Positions 17,501-26,785 of a DNA stretch of 64,000 nt are shown one piece after another. Each line of letters opens with the position of its first letter. Position 1 is the stretch's first letter. Source of the stretch: Paraburkholderia kirstenboschensis (GTDB lineage: Bacteria > Pseudomonadota > Gammaproteobacteria > Burkholderiales > Burkholderiaceae); contig NZ_CAJHCR010000001.1 in assembly GCF_904848585.1 (NCBI RefSeq), forward strand, positions 930,001 through 994,000, written 5' to 3'. Both the position numbers and the translations under genes were made by a program. The notes beneath the pieces are model-generated. The model had not been told where the DNA came from, searched no databases, and was given only the letters and a program-made list of their open reading frames with translations.

Positions 17501-19265
17501 CGGCTCAACAGTCTCGTATCGCTACGAGGCTACCACTAGTCGCCTACGTCAACGGATTGATGAAAAGCTTCAGGTGACGCAATACAACTACTACCGGGAC
17601 GGTACTCTTCGAGAAATCAGCTATGCCAATGTCGCTGTTCCAACTCCGCACGTAACCTTCACTTACGACGCGAACTACGAGCGAGTGTCCTCAATGACGG
17701 ATGGAACGGGTACTACCTTTTACACGTACCATCCCATCCGCAGCCCTTTTTCGAGGAACGGCGCAGGAAAACTTGCTTCTATCGTCGGACAGCTTCCTAA
17801 TAGCAAGATATCCTACGAGTACGACGAACTGGGAAGGCGCAACGCAAGGAAGATCAACGAGGTCAGTTCTGTTTACGCCAAGGATGCAGCGAATCGCCTT
17901 TTCAGCGAATCGAATATCTTCGGATCACCGCTTTTCAGATTTCACGCCGGGTACACCTACGACGGCGCCTCTCCCCGGTTAGCGACTATCACCCACTCCA
18001 GTCTCGTTCTTGGCGGTAGGGTAGGTCCGGTAACTAGATTCAGCTATGCGGACGTTCCTGAGCGCCGCCTTCAGCAAATCTCGCACGTCAGGGGGCAAGT
18101 TGTAATTCCCAAATTTATATACAGCTACGACACGCCTACGGGCCGGATCAGTACATGGACGCAAGTTGATGACGGGATTTCGTACACGCTGGGCTATGAT
18201 GACGCAGATCAACTCAAAACTGCTGTCGCCGACCGGAGTGGAAATTCGCCGATTGCTTACGCTTATGGCTATGATTTGGCGGGGAACCGACTCTCCGAGC
18301 AGATCGGCTCTACTACGACAGCTTCAAGTTATAACTCACTGAACCAGCTGACTACCGTCGCCAATGATTCAGCCGCGCCTTCCAGCTACGAATGGGACGG
18401 CGAACAGCGACTAACGGCCATCATTACAGGCGAACAGAGAACGGAATTCAGCTACGACGGGGTCGGACGCCGCGTCGGCTTGCGGCAGACGGTGAGTGGT
18501 ACAGAGGTAGCCAACAAGCGTTACCTGTGGTCGGACTCTGAGATTTGCGAAGAACGGACTTCTGACGGTTCGACAGTCAAGCACTTCCTCCCGTGGGGGG
18601 TAGTCGTTAATAGTGGTCCGCAGGCCGTAGCGTTGTTTTACACACGGGACCACCTAGGTTCTATTCGCGAATTAACGGACATACGCGGCACGGTCCACGC
18701 GCGCTACACCTACGATCCGTTCGGACGTCGGACTCGTGTAGCGGGGGACATTGAGGCTGACTTCGGATTCGCTGGGATGTTTGTCGCAATGTCCCTTCAC
18801 CCTACTTTATTTCGCGTCTACGATTCGAATGTCGGACGTTGGGCCTCTCGGGATCCATTGAGAAACGTTGAATTTAAAGAGGGGCCGAACGTATACGGCT
18901 ACGTCGCTAATGATCCTATAAACCGAACAGATTTGAGAGGACTGCAGGCTGTTGGGCCAAAAGCGCCGCCGCCTCCACCGGTACCTCCAGCAGCGCCTGG
19001 GACGACTTGTCAGCAGCTAACCAAAAGCATACCGGACCCCTGCTTCCTCATCTGCCTGCTTGGCACTGACCCCCAGTTGCAACCGCTTGAATCGCTCATA
19101 GCGGAGTTCGCGAATTTGGGCTGCGACTGTTCCCATCTCGACACTTTGTACACCGTGACCTGGGTTGAGTGCCAGCCTCCTCCGCGCGATCCATGTGTGC
19201 AAATATTTGACTGGGAAGAAGTGCCTTCGCCCTGCAATCCTGCGCCGGTGTGTGAAGAGCCCTGA
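14517..19265 (+). CDS. RHS/YD-repeat protein with N-terminal TPR and C39-peptidase-like regions and a Cys-rich tail
   Basis: 1582 residues from ATG 14517 with GGAG upstream. Residues 30-150 are helical and TPR-like. Residues 165-290 resemble a C39-type papain-fold peptidase: Cys171 in Phe-Arg-Cys-Gly-Pro-Leu-Ala, His242 in Asp-His-Phe-Ala-Ala-Val, Asp258 in Leu-Glu-Asp-Pro-Thr-Phe-Gly-Gly. From about 480 to 1430 come many Tyr-Asp/YD repeats, then an RHS core (Asp-Pro-Phe-Gly-Arg, Arg-Asp-Pro-Leu, Asn-Val-Tyr-Gly-Tyr-Val-Ala-Asn-Asp-Pro). After Leu-Arg-Gly-Leu near 1473 follow a Pro-rich linker and a roughly 90-residue tail with 9 Cys. RHS shells usually enclose a toxic tail; no known toxin or immunity gene was recognised here. 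No signal peptide, PAAR or VgrG gene is present. Confidence 0.88.
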   Translation: MPSSSPTAEFTFGARVFNEPLIPVGSDPTAAENAALSTALQEYTQRPDRDDFSSVTAFLTAHPRSPWALPLMLNLGLAYFHSGHYSKALGVWEDAWDLAKLVTARAAQPLTDRIVGELAYMYARLGRKDDLQILLDSLADHVFSGPATELICGAREGLWTMNMRPDVAFRCGPLALHRIKQSVDPHNPRTDVINATASTPKGFNLHQVAKLSGKLGLDYQMAFRAQHASIIVPSVAHFRLDHFAAVIRQEGDLYLLEDPTFGGNVMATGAALDEETSGYFLIPQGDLPRGWRAVDAHEGEQVWGKGVTTSNDPKPHGPCDPHTSGGGSSCNKDSDDCKGMAVARVHLMLVSLNIIDEPVGYAPAFGPEVRFRVRYSQREAAQPSTGFHYSNLGYKWTFDWLAYIVDKGSSNDVDYYIMGGGVRTFGGFDPATKTFAVQQLDQTRLTRTSADSYEMVCRDGSKRIFAESDKAFQSRKVFLTQVIDPFGNAVTLEYQSVGLPSPQFGRSLRIVKIFDATGPVTGPVPVGQSIAKVTTIFYDNPDPFKITKVTDPFGRSAHFRYDLSGRLVAIVDVMGHQCTFSYDLDGADGSKSDFIVKLITPYGTTTFSKTEPGNTRSLKITYPDGNSEYVEFNQTRGLVFTPGGSGDGSEPPHSVPGGMATDNDLLTFRNTFYWDRQAFAHAANNTVTPPAMDYAKARIYHWLHVDQHVTAGILESFKAPLENRVWYDYDGQGSVEDSSIWSGSTNKPAHVGRVLDDGSTQIYTYEYNEFGNVTKTVDPVGRTMSYGYDPNNGIDLLEVRQTRAGQSELLSATTYNDQHLPVARMDAAGQTTKYEYNSFGQITKEIKPNGDTTEYLYKDGLLTTVKGPLAGASITIERDEVGRIHVHTDSDGYSLAFEYDNLDRIRKITYPDNTFATLGYTGLDRTSVQDRAGRVTLYEYNPVRQLSSRTDPLNRKTLFEWCKCGALRRLTDPMGRTTTWFHDLQGRIKSKVYPDGSTVSYRYEATTSRLRQRIDEKLQVTQYNYYRDGTLREISYANVAVPTPHVTFTYDANYERVSSMTDGTGTTFYTYHPIRSPFSRNGAGKLASIVGQLPNSKISYEYDELGRRNARKINEVSSVYAKDAANRLFSESNIFGSPLFRFHAGYTYDGASPRLATITHSSLVLGGRVGPVTRFSYADVPERRLQQISHVRGQVVIPKFIYSYDTPTGRISTWTQVDDGISYTLGYDDADQLKTAVADRSGNSPIAYAYGYDLAGNRLSEQIGSTTTASSYNSLNQLTTVANDSAAPSSYEWDGEQRLTAIITGEQRTEFSYDGVGRRVGLRQTVSGTEVANKRYLWSDSEICEERTSDGSTVKHFLPWGVVVNSGPQAVALFYTRDHLGSIRELTDIRGTVHARYTYDPFGRRTRVAGDIEADFGFAGMFVAMSLHPTLFRVYDSNVGRWASRDPLRNVEFKEGPNVYGYVANDPINRTDLRGLQAVGPKAPPPPPVPPAAPGTTCQQLTKSIPDPCFLICLLGTDPQLQPLESLIAEFANLGCDCSHLDTLYTVTWVECQPPPRDPCVQIFDWEEVPSPCNPAPVCEEP

Positions 19266-19377
19266 ACACACCGGTGCCGTTTGAAGGCAGCGAGCGCAGC
19301 GTAATGCTTGCGATGCTAGCGGATCAATTCACTGTTGGCGATACACGCGAAGTTCACGATGAGCCCGGGAGGAGTCG

Positions 19378-20928
19378 ATGCTTATATATTCCTTCGATGC
19401 CAGTGGGAATATGGCGAGCCGGACAGTGAAAGCTGTCTCGCCGCCGAAGATCACTGGCGAACCCGTTAGCCAGATTGTGGGGCTAGGGGAACTTGTGTCG
19501 TTCTCAGTCGTAGTAGCTGACGCGAGCGGGATATCGTATCAGTGGAAGTTCAATGGCACCGACATTCCCGGAGCGACAGGCGACAGTCTGTTGCTGACCG
19601 ATATCAGCCTCACAAACAAAGGACAGTATTCCGTCGCTGTGACCAACAGTGCTGGAAGCGTCACGAGCGCAGCGGCGGCGCTGACGCTAAGCACCGATCC
19701 TCCGCCTCCTCCGGCGCCTATGCTCACCGCCTACAGCGATGCCGGTGGGTCGGTGACGGTCGACCCAATGAAGCGGAGCTACATCCCAGGCGAGACGGTA
19801 ACCTTGACGGCGAATCCATTTACGCCGGGCGCCTTCGCCGGCTGGACAGGCGACGTGAGCGGTACCGCTCCCTCAATCACTGTCGTGATGAACGGCGACA
19901 AAACGGTTCGCGCGAGGTTCGGGACTGCCGTACCGCTGCCTCCGGGCGTTCTCGCCTTTTGGCGCGGCGAGTCGGATGCGAGCGATTTGGTTGGTGAACA
20001 TAATGGCGCCTTTCTCATCGGAACGACGGGTGTCCAACCGAGGATTGCGCCTGGAAAGGTCGGCGGGGCGTTCGACTTTGACGGGGCAGTGTACGTGCGC
20101 GTCGAGGATAGTCCAGCACAGATCAGTCCTACCGAGACTAGCCCTGCGTTGAGACCCACCGAGTTGACGGCAGAAGCGTGGATATTTCCCACGATCCTGC
20201 CGCAAGACAACAGCCAGCAAACTATCATTGCAAGAGGCGCTGCAGCAGTTGACAGTAACGCATGGAAACTCAGTGTATTCAACGGTAGCCCGCTCTTCTA
20301 CTCCCGACACAGAAGTCCGTCGGAGTCTCAAACGGCGACGAACGTTAAGCTGCTTGCAGATAAGGTAACCCTGACCCAGAACCAATGGACGCATCTAGCC
20401 GCTACTTTCGACGGCTCCGCCAAGCGCCTCTATGTCAACGGGGCCGAAGTCGCCGCGCAAGGCGGCCTGGACCAGTTTCAGCTTATCTACGAGCCTGCGG
20501 CAGCCCCGATAACCATCGGCTCAGACTTTGTTGCCGGTGTGAGTGACTCTCGATTCACCGGACGTATTGACGAAGTAACACTATATAGCCGCGCGCTTTT
20601 GGCTAATGAGGTGGCGGATATTTATAGCGCGGATCTTCTCGGAAAAATCGTCACGAAACCATATTTCACCACTCCGCCTCAGTTAGTCGGCTTCCGGGGC
20701 CGCGCTTTTACGCCGATACGGTTCACGACTATTTTCGGACAGCCACCGGTCAGTTACTCACTGTCGCAAGAGTCAGTCTTGCCGGATGTGATGAGCCTTT
20801 CGTCTGCCGGAGTGCTGACCAGTATCGGCCCGCTTATCGCTCTGCCCGGCGCTTGGGATTTCACCGTTCGCGCATCGGATGCGGCGGGTAACTTCACTGA
20901 CCAACTGTTCGTAATCGAGGTTTTATAA
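19378..20928 (+). CDS. Surface-type protein with Ig-like, InlB-repeat-like, LamG-like and cadherin-like domains
   Basis: 516 residues; ATG 19378 follows GGGAGGAG. Residues 4-15 form one YD-like motif (Tyr-Ser-Phe-Asp-Ala-Ser-Gly-Asn). Residues 24-105 are an Ig-like domain (Tyr-Gln-Trp-Lys-Phe-Asn-Gly, Gly-Gln-Tyr-Ser-Val). About 112-175 match the divergent InlB repeat (Phe-Ala-Gly-Trp-Thr-Gly-Asp-Val). About 180-415 are a LamG/concanavalin-like domain (Ala-Glu-Ala-Trp-Ile, Asn-Gln-Trp-Thr-His-Leu-Ala, Phe-Thr-Gly-Arg-Ile-Asp-Glu-Val). The end is a cadherin/Big-like fold. There is no signal peptide, so export is unclear. It lies 112 bases after the RHS gene. The domain set is typical of large verrucomicrobial or planctomycete proteins, which hints at transfer. 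Confidence 0.82.
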   Translation: MLIYSFDASGNMASRTVKAVSPPKITGEPVSQIVGLGELVSFSVVVADASGISYQWKFNGTDIPGATGDSLLLTDISLTNKGQYSVAVTNSAGSVTSAAAALTLSTDPPPPPAPMLTAYSDAGGSVTVDPMKRSYIPGETVTLTANPFTPGAFAGWTGDVSGTAPSITVVMNGDKTVRARFGTAVPLPPGVLAFWRGESDASDLVGEHNGAFLIGTTGVQPRIAPGKVGGAFDFDGAVYVRVEDSPAQISPTETSPALRPTELTAEAWIFPTILPQDNSQQTIIARGAAAVDSNAWKLSVFNGSPLFYSRHRSPSESQTATNVKLLADKVTLTQNQWTHLAATFDGSAKRLYVNGAEVAAQGGLDQFQLIYEPAAAPITIGSDFVAGVSDSRFTGRIDEVTLYSRALLANEVADIYSADLLGKIVTKPYFTTPPQLVGFRGRAFTPIRFTTIFGQPPVSYSLSQESVLPDVMSLSSAGVLTSIGPLIALPGAWDFTVRASDAAGNFTDQLFVIEVL

Positions 20929-21936
20929 GAAGAATCTTCTCGCGCATATCGGAAAGACCAAGGCGCTGAAAACGAGCGCGACGACGTGGAGCGCATCGGT
21001 TGACAGCTAGGAACAGGCGCGACGAATTGCGGCATTGCGGAGGAAGACGACGAGAGATCTGGCCAAGCGGGGCACGCCGTCAGTCGCACGGCAGTCAGTT
21101 CATGAACAAAATCGATTTAGGAGTTTCCGTGGCGGATACACGGCGTGAGAACGGACGTCCGAAGGGGCTCCGGAAGCGGTCATCGCATCATGCCGATGCG
21201 ACGGTCTGGTGCGGGTCGACAAGCGACTTTCGCGACCGGCAGCGGCTTCTCAATACAGCACGGACGTAGCGCATCCGAAGGCGGCGACGAAATGAGTGGC
21301 TAAGCGCTGATTGCGCAGATGGGTAGCGGGATGTCGCCGGACGTATCGATATCAGCCGATGCGGTCCACGCTTTCGAACGCCGGTCGACACTGCGCACCC
21401 GTACTGCCGCGTTTGCCGATCAACAGCAGGCCCCCGTATCGACTCACCTTGCGCGCGGCGTGGCGCGGTCGCAATCGGGCCGAAACGCAATATATAGGTA
21501 GTATTCTTCGGGGGCTTGTCGGGGGGACGGCTGGCGTCGATTCTGGCGCAACTCGGGCTTGCCGGTTGAATCCGGCTGGAAGCCTCGCATTTTTCGGTAT
21601 GGGCCGCCGTATGAGTTAGGCCTCGAGCCGTTACTCAGTAAGGCCCGAACACCCCTGCATCATTGGCGTGTGTTGTGCGACGTCGCTGGCCGCTGCGGTT
21701 TGAGTGCCCATCCTCGGTATCTTTTTGCGTTAGCTGTTCAGGGCGTGAGTTTAACCCGCCGGCGCGGCAAGCGGACCCTGGCCGGATGGCCAACCCACGC
21801 TGTCACGCAAATTGCTCGGGGTGCAGGCGCAGGCAAGCATGTTCCGCGCAGGCGCAAGCAAACCCAGGCACAGCAAGCTCGCGCAGACACGTGCCACATG
21901 CACGAATTGCACGAATACTTCGCGCTCGTGCCGACC
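20929..21936. other. About 1 kb without a convincing gene, junction of island and core DNA
   Basis: Fragments of frames are present, for instance an Arg/Lys-rich one at about 21020-21130, but none has a start, ribosome site and normal length. No tRNA, integrase or direct repeat was found here. The core gene order starts with lplT at 21937. Confidence 0.5.
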
Positions 21937-23235
21937 TCATTCTTCGAGCAGCGCGCGCATATCGGCGGTGCGTTCGTTCGCCGCGCTGCGCCGTTTCGCG
22001 AGCCACATCATGAACGTTATGAACGCGCCGAACACGACGATGATCCATTGCGCGGGCATCTTCGCGGTGAGCAGCAGCGCGTACGCGCCGAGCATCAGCA
22101 GCACGGCCAGATTCTGATTGAAGTTTTGCACCGCGATCGAATGGCCGGCGGACAGCAGCGTCGCGCCGCGATGCTGAAGAATCGCGTTCATCGGCACAAT
22201 GAAAAAGCCGGACAGCGCGCCGAGCAGGATCATCAGCGGATAGGCGAGAAGGATATAAGCCGGCGCGACATACGAGCCGATGTGGATGCCGGCACCCGCG
22301 GGAAAAAGATTCTTGTTGTAGAAGGCCATTGCAATCGCCACCGCGCCGGTGAGGATGCCGACCGGCAGCACCGTGAGCGAACGGCGCAGCGGAATCAGCG
22401 CGGCCGCCGCTGCCGCGCCGACGGCAATGCCGAGTCCGGTGACGCCTTGCATGACGGCCGCCTTCGAGAGCGACAAGCCGAGGTTCACATTGGCCCACTT
22501 CAGCACGAGCAGTTGCAGCGTCACGGCGCCGCCCCACATCAGCGTCGTCACCCATAACGCGATCTGTGCGAGCTTGTCGGCCCACAGCACGTTGAAGCAA
22601 TGATAGAAGTCGCCGACGAGCTTGGTCGGTTCGGACAGGCGGTTCGGATAACGTGCGCCGGTGTCGGGAATGAACATGTTGATGCCCGCTGCGATCGCAT
22701 AGGTGAGCATCACGGCGAACATCGCGAGATCGGCCGATGAGCGGATCAGCGGCAGATGAGCGTGTGCAACGAATTTATCGGCGAATGTGCTGATGAGCGC
22801 GCCGCCCACCATCGTGCCGACGATAGTCGACAGCACGGTCGCCGATTCCAGCCATGCGTTTGCCTTGACGAGTTTTTCGGCCGGCAGCAGCTCGGTGAGA
22901 ATGCCGTACTTCGCGGGCGAATACGCGGCCGCGCCGAAGCCGACCACGCCATAGGCGATCATCGGATGCACGCCCACGATCATCAACAGACAGCCGCTCG
23001 CCTTCAGCGCATTCGAGATGAACATCACGTGGCGCTTTTGCATGGCGTCCGCAAACGCGCCGACGAACGGCGCGAGCAGCACGTACGAGACGGTGAAAAA
23101 AATCTGCAGCAACGGCGTGACCCACGCGGCGGAACGGATCACGGACAACAATGCGATGGCGGCGATCAGCAGGGCATTGTCCGCCAGCGACGAAATGAAC
23201 TGCGCCGCGATGATTGTGTAGAAGCCTTTTTTCAT
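21937..23235 (-). CDS. lplT: Lysophospholipid transporter LplT
   Basis: 432 residues from ATG 23235 (Met-Lys-Lys-Gly-Phe-Tyr). It is a major-facilitator protein with about 12 hydrophobic helices over its whole length. LplT flips lysophospholipids across the inner membrane for re-acylation; in enterobacteria it is joined to aas. The start motif, the early Asp-Asn-Ala-Leu in helix 1 and the Ala-Tyr-Ser-Pro-Ala-Lys-Tyr-Gly-Ile-Leu segment near residue 105 fit the family. No acyltransferase gene is adjacent here. It is leftward, downstream of suhB but separated by a terminator at 23402, so it likely has its own promoter in 23236-23400. Confidence 0.9.
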   Translation of the reverse strand: MKKGFYTIIAAQFISSLADNALLIAAIALLSVIRSAAWVTPLLQIFFTVSYVLLAPFVGAFADAMQKRHVMFISNALKASGCLLMIVGVHPMIAYGVVGFGAAAYSPAKYGILTELLPAEKLVKANAWLESATVLSTIVGTMVGGALISTFADKFVAHAHLPLIRSSADLAMFAVMLTYAIAAGINMFIPDTGARYPNRLSEPTKLVGDFYHCFNVLWADKLAQIALWVTTLMWGGAVTLQLLVLKWANVNLGLSLSKAAVMQGVTGLGIAVGAAAAAALIPLRRSLTVLPVGILTGAVAIAMAFYNKNLFPAGAGIHIGSYVAPAYILLAYPLMILLGALSGFFIVPMNAILQHRGATLLSAGHSIAVQNFNQNLAVLLMLGAYALLLTAKMPAQWIIVVFGAFITFMMWLAKRRSAANERTADMRALLEE

Positions 23236-23401
23236 GAAGCGGATGGGAAGCTGCGCGCAAGCCTTAGGCGCAGATAAAGGCGCAGACGAGGCGCGCATGC
23301 GGGCGCAGCGTAGAACGCGAAATGCAGCCGGTGAGGGAGGTGCGCCGGCGCGGCTTCCCGCTTTGTAGCACGAACGCTTGCACGATGCAGGCGCGCCAAC
23401 G

Positions 23402-23422
23402 AAAAAGCGGCCGAAGCCGCTT
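23402..23422 (-). terminator. Intrinsic terminator of suhB
   Basis: On the minus strand AAGCGGC, loop TTCG, GCCGCTT, then TTTC. It lies about 40 bases past the suhB stop. Confidence 0.75.
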
Positions 23423-23462
23423 GTCGTGATTCTGCCCGTTGCGATTCTTTGATTCGCTGCCC

Positions 23463-24266
23463 TTAAGCCGCTTGCTGGCGAGTACGGCTGTAGCGCGACA
23501 GGATCGGCACCATCTGCGCGTAGATCTTCGGATTGCCGGCGACAACTTCGCCAACGTGCAGGAAGTCGGAGTCGCCGGTGTAATTGCCCACCAGACCGCC
23601 GGCTTCGGTAATCAGCAGGCTGCCCGCGGCGACGTCCCACGGGTTCAGGCCTTGCTCGAAGAAGCCGTCCATGCGGCCCGCAGCGACGTTTGCGAGATCG
23701 AGCGCCGCGGCGCCCGGACGGCGCAGGCCCGCGCACGCCTGCGTCATTTCCGCGAACTGGCGGCCATAGGCTTCGAGGCCGTCGGTTTCGCGGAACGGAA
23801 AGCCGGTGCCGATCAGGCCGTCGGCCAGCCGGTCACGCTTGGCGACGCGAATGCGGCGGTCGTTCAGGAACGCGCCGCGGCCACGCGAAGCTGTGAAGAG
23901 GTCGTTGCGGGTCGGATCGTAGACCACGGCCTGGGTCACGATGCCTTTATGAGCCAGCGCGATCGACACGCAGTAGTACGGAAAGCCGTGAATGAAGTTG
24001 GTCGTGCCGTCGAGCGGATCGATGATCCACTGGTACTCGGACTCGTTGTCCGACTTGCCGGATTCTTCGGCGAGGATCGCGTGATCGGGATAGGCGGTCT
24101 TCAGCGTGTCGATGATCGCAGCTTCAGACGCTTTGTCGATCTCCGTGACGAAATCGTTGTGCTGTTTCTTGCTGACCTGAATCAGATCGAGGTCGAGCGA
24201 CGCGCGGTTGATGATCTGAGCTGCGCGGCGCGCGGCCTTGACAGCGATATTGAGCATGGGATGCAT
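23463..24266 (-). CDS. suhB: Inositol-1-monophosphatase family protein SuhB
   Basis: 267 residues from ATG 24266, with AAGGATCA upstream. The metal-binding motif Asp-Pro-Leu-Asp-Gly-Thr-Thr-Asn-Phe is at 83-91, an upstream Glu-Glu pair at 67-68, and the second motif Trp-Asp-Val-Ala-Ala-Gly near 215, all needed for the Mg-dependent phosphatase. SuhB hydrolyses inositol phosphates in vitro and in E. coli also joins the rRNA antitermination complex. It is divergent from trmJ, an arrangement common in Burkholderia-type genomes. A downstream terminator makes it a single-gene unit. Confidence 0.93.
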   Translation of the reverse strand: MHPMLNIAVKAARRAAQIINRASLDLDLIQVSKKQHNDFVTEIDKASEAAIIDTLKTAYPDHAILAEESGKSDNESEYQWIIDPLDGTTNFIHGFPYYCVSIALAHKGIVTQAVVYDPTRNDLFTASRGRGAFLNDRRIRVAKRDRLADGLIGTGFPFRETDGLEAYGRQFAEMTQACAGLRRPGAAALDLANVAAGRMDGFFEQGLNPWDVAAGSLLITEAGGLVGNYTGDSDFLHVGEVVAGNPKIYAQMVPILSRYSRTRQQAA

Positions 24267-24684
24267 GGATTGATCCTTGTGCCGGGGCAGCACGGCTGCT
24301 TGCCGGTGAATGGGCGCTACGCGCACACTAATTGGCGCCCTCGATGAGGCGCAGAAACAGCACGGAATGCTCGCCCGGTACACGACCGGTGCGCATTCCG
24401 CCAACGGAGACGAATTGAATAAGAACGAAGCGCCCGGCTTTGCCGGTTGCATGCACTGACTGTGCCGGACGCGAATCGCGATATTTTACCTCAGTCCGCA
24501 GGTCGCGGCAGCGTTCGAGGCGGGCAGGGCCGTCATGCGCATTTCAACGGACGCGCAGTGTGGGCCGTGACATGCGATGCGACGTGCCATATGACGTGCA
24601 ATGCGGTGTGCGCCATCGCGCGTATTTCGGGGTCTGCCCTCGTTGGCGCTACCATACGCGTTCTTTCGCTTGCAGAACTTCATC
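24267..24684. other. Divergent intergenic region between suhB and trmJ
   Basis: 418 bases between two divergent genes. It must hold both promoters, but no pair of boxes stands out. A longer rightward frame starts at 24601 and could extend TrmJ by 28 residues; it lacks a ribosome site. Confidence 0.5.
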
Positions 24685-25524
24685 GTGGACCACACCCACC
24701 ATTCTTCCGATCCCGCCGTGGCCGACTTGCGCGGCGGCTTCACCTCCACGCGTTTCGTGCTCGTCGAGCCGAGCCATCCGGGCAACGTCGGCGCCGCCGC
24801 GCGTGCGCTCAAAACCATGGGTTTCTCGCGGCTCGTGCTCGTCTCGCCCCGCGTGCCGCATGTGCAGAGCGATCCGGAAGCCATTGCAATGGCAAGCGGC
24901 GCCGACGACGTGCTCGCTTCGGCCCACGTCGTGCCGACGCTCGCTGATGCACTCTCCGGCGTGCATTGGTCGATCGCGTTGACCGCGCGGCAGCGCGAAT
25001 ACGGTCCTCCGCAATGGACGCCGCGCGCAGCCGCAAGTCTCGCGCGCGACGAAGCGTTGCACGGCGAGATCGCGCTCGTGTTCGGCAACGAGCGCACTGG
25101 CTTATCGAATGAAGACGTCGAGCGATGCAGCGCGCTCGCACACATCCCCGCCAATCCTGCCTACAGTTCGCTCAATCTCGCACAAGCGGTCCAGGTGTTG
25201 GCGTACGAGCTGCGCATGATCTATCTGACGAGCGGCGCCGACACAACCGCGCCCGCGATGGGTGCGCCGCAAACGGCAGCCGCATCTGCCGAGCCGGCAG
25301 GCGCACGTGCCGCGAGCAATGAAATTGAAAGCATGTTCGCGCACCTCGAAAGCGCGCTCGTCGCGCTCGAGTTTCTCGACCCCGCGAATCCGAAGAAACT
25401 GATGTCGCGCTTGCGGCGGCTTTTCGCGCGCTCGGGCCTGGAGCGCGAGGAAGTCAACATCGTGCGCGGCATCGCCAAACACATCCTCCTGAAGACGGGC
25501 CACAAGGACGACGGCGTGCAGTAG
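24685..25524 (+). CDS. trmJ: tRNA (cytidine/uridine-2'-O-)-methyltransferase TrmJ
   Basis: About 279 residues from GTG 24685; this start is chosen because the homologous part begins there, though no strong ribosome site is visible. It is a SPOUT-fold methyltransferase of the TrmH group: [11 protein letters not shown] near 25, Phe-Gly-Asn-Glu-Arg-Thr-Gly-Leu-Ser near 133, and Ser-Leu-Asn-Leu-Ala-Gln-Ala near 163, which form the knotted S-adenosylmethionine site. TrmJ methylates the ribose at position 32 of several tRNAs. An Ala/Gly linker at about 195-215 precedes a helical C-terminal region. It is followed by cysE after 212 bases. Confidence 0.9.
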   Translation: MDHTHHSSDPAVADLRGGFTSTRFVLVEPSHPGNVGAAARALKTMGFSRLVLVSPRVPHVQSDPEAIAMASGADDVLASAHVVPTLADALSGVHWSIALTARQREYGPPQWTPRAAASLARDEALHGEIALVFGNERTGLSNEDVERCSALAHIPANPAYSSLNLAQAVQVLAYELRMIYLTSGADTTAPAMGAPQTAAASAEPAGARAASNEIESMFAHLESALVALEFLDPANPKKLMSRLRRLFARSGLEREEVNIVRGIAKHILLKTGHKDDGVQ

Positions 25525-25736
25525 GGCGGCGCGCCCGGTGTAACGAGTGGCCAGTTGGCGGAGCCTGGCTAGCACGACGACCTTTTGCGCTACATGGACT
25601 TCCGGCAGGTTTTCGGGAACCGCCCTACAATCCTCGAAACGTTCTAAGCAAAGCTGCCGCGCTGCTATGCGGCGCTGCTGCACGCGCATTGCGGTTAGCG
25701 CATGCGGTCTCCTTCCCACACAACACAGTCCCTGCC

Positions 25737-26717
25737 ATGTTCACGAGACTTCGCGAAGACATTGCCACGATCCGCGAGCGCGATCCCGCTGCCCGCAGTG
25801 CCTGGGAAGTGCTTACGTGTTATCCGGGCTTGCACGCATTGGTGCTTCACAGGCTCGCGCACGCATGCTGGCAGGCGCGGCGCCGCTGGCTCGGGCGTTT
25901 CGTCTCGCAGATGGCGCGCTTCATGACGGGCATTGAAATTCATCCCGGGGCGACGGTCGGGCGGCGTGTGTTCATCGATCACGGCATGGGCGTGGTGATC
26001 GGCGAGACCGCGCAGATCGGCGACGATTGCACGATCTATCAGGGCGTGACGCTCGGCGGCACGTCGCTCACGCGCGGCGCGAAACGGCATCCGACGCTCG
26101 AGCGCGGTGTGATCGTAGGTGCGGGCGCGAAGGTGTTAGGCGGTTTCACGATCGGCGCGGACGCGAAGATCGGATCGAATGCGGTGGTGACCAAACCCGT
26201 GCCGGCTGGCGGCACCGCTGTGGGCAATCCGGCGCGAGTCATTGTGCCGGCGGCGGCTTCAACTGCTTCCGCGGCTGCCGCGGCTGCTGTCGTTGCGAGG
26301 GCGGCTGCCAATGCTGGGGTCAACGGCGTTGCCAATGCGGCTGCCCATTCGGCTCTAAATGCGGCTCCAAATGCGGCTGTCAACGGCGGCGTGAGCGCGG
26401 CTCGCGATGCTGCAACGAATGAACCCGCTTCCGCTGACGGCACGAGCCCCGAGAGCGGCAAGCTCGCCGTCGAGCGCAGCGGCTTCTGCGCATACGGCAT
26501 CACGCCGAATGCCGACGATCCCGTGTCGCTCGCCATTCACGGTCTCATCGATCATGCGGCCACGCAAGCCAAACGCATCGACGAAATCGTTATGGCGCTC
26601 GAGCATCTCGGCACGAGTCTCGAAGGACTGCAAGGCGCTGACGCAGCGCTGCTGGATTTGCGGCGCCTGTCCGCAGCGATTGCGGGCAAGCTGGATGGGG
26701 CGGTGGTGGGGCGTTGA
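25737..26717 (+). CDS. cysE: Serine O-acetyltransferase CysE with a long Ala/Asn-rich C-terminal extension
   Basis: 326 residues from ATG 25737 (Met-Phe-Thr-Arg-Leu-Arg-Glu-Asp). Residues 1-70 are the N-terminal helical part; about 65-175 are left-handed beta-helix repeats with His in Ile-Asp-His-Gly-Met-Gly and the following Ile-Gly-Glu-Thr-Ala. The enzyme makes O-acetylserine for cysteine synthesis. After Val-Gly-Asn-Pro-Ala-Arg comes a low-complexity stretch (about 175-245) of Ala, Asn and Val, then a conserved-looking tail with a helical end. The extra 120 residues are longer than in enterobacterial CysE. It lies between trmJ and convergent lpxH. Confidence 0.92.
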   Translation: MFTRLREDIATIRERDPAARSAWEVLTCYPGLHALVLHRLAHACWQARRRWLGRFVSQMARFMTGIEIHPGATVGRRVFIDHGMGVVIGETAQIGDDCTIYQGVTLGGTSLTRGAKRHPTLERGVIVGAGAKVLGGFTIGADAKIGSNAVVTKPVPAGGTAVGNPARVIVPAAASTASAAAAAAVVARAAANAGVNGVANAAAHSALNAAPNAAVNGGVSAARDAATNEPASADGTSPESGKLAVERSGFCAYGITPNADDPVSLAIHGLIDHAATQAKRIDEIVMALEHLGTSLEGLQGADAALLDLRRLSAAIAGKLDGAVVGR

Positions 26718-26785
26718 TCTGAATCGACGGTGTATTCGCGGCGACGCCGCGGCGCGCAGCGGTTAAGAGCACGAATGCATCGCGC

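Noticed and set aside
21188-21619. Arg-rich frames in the island-core junction
   Set aside because: Composition is that of GC-rich non-coding DNA; no start sites.
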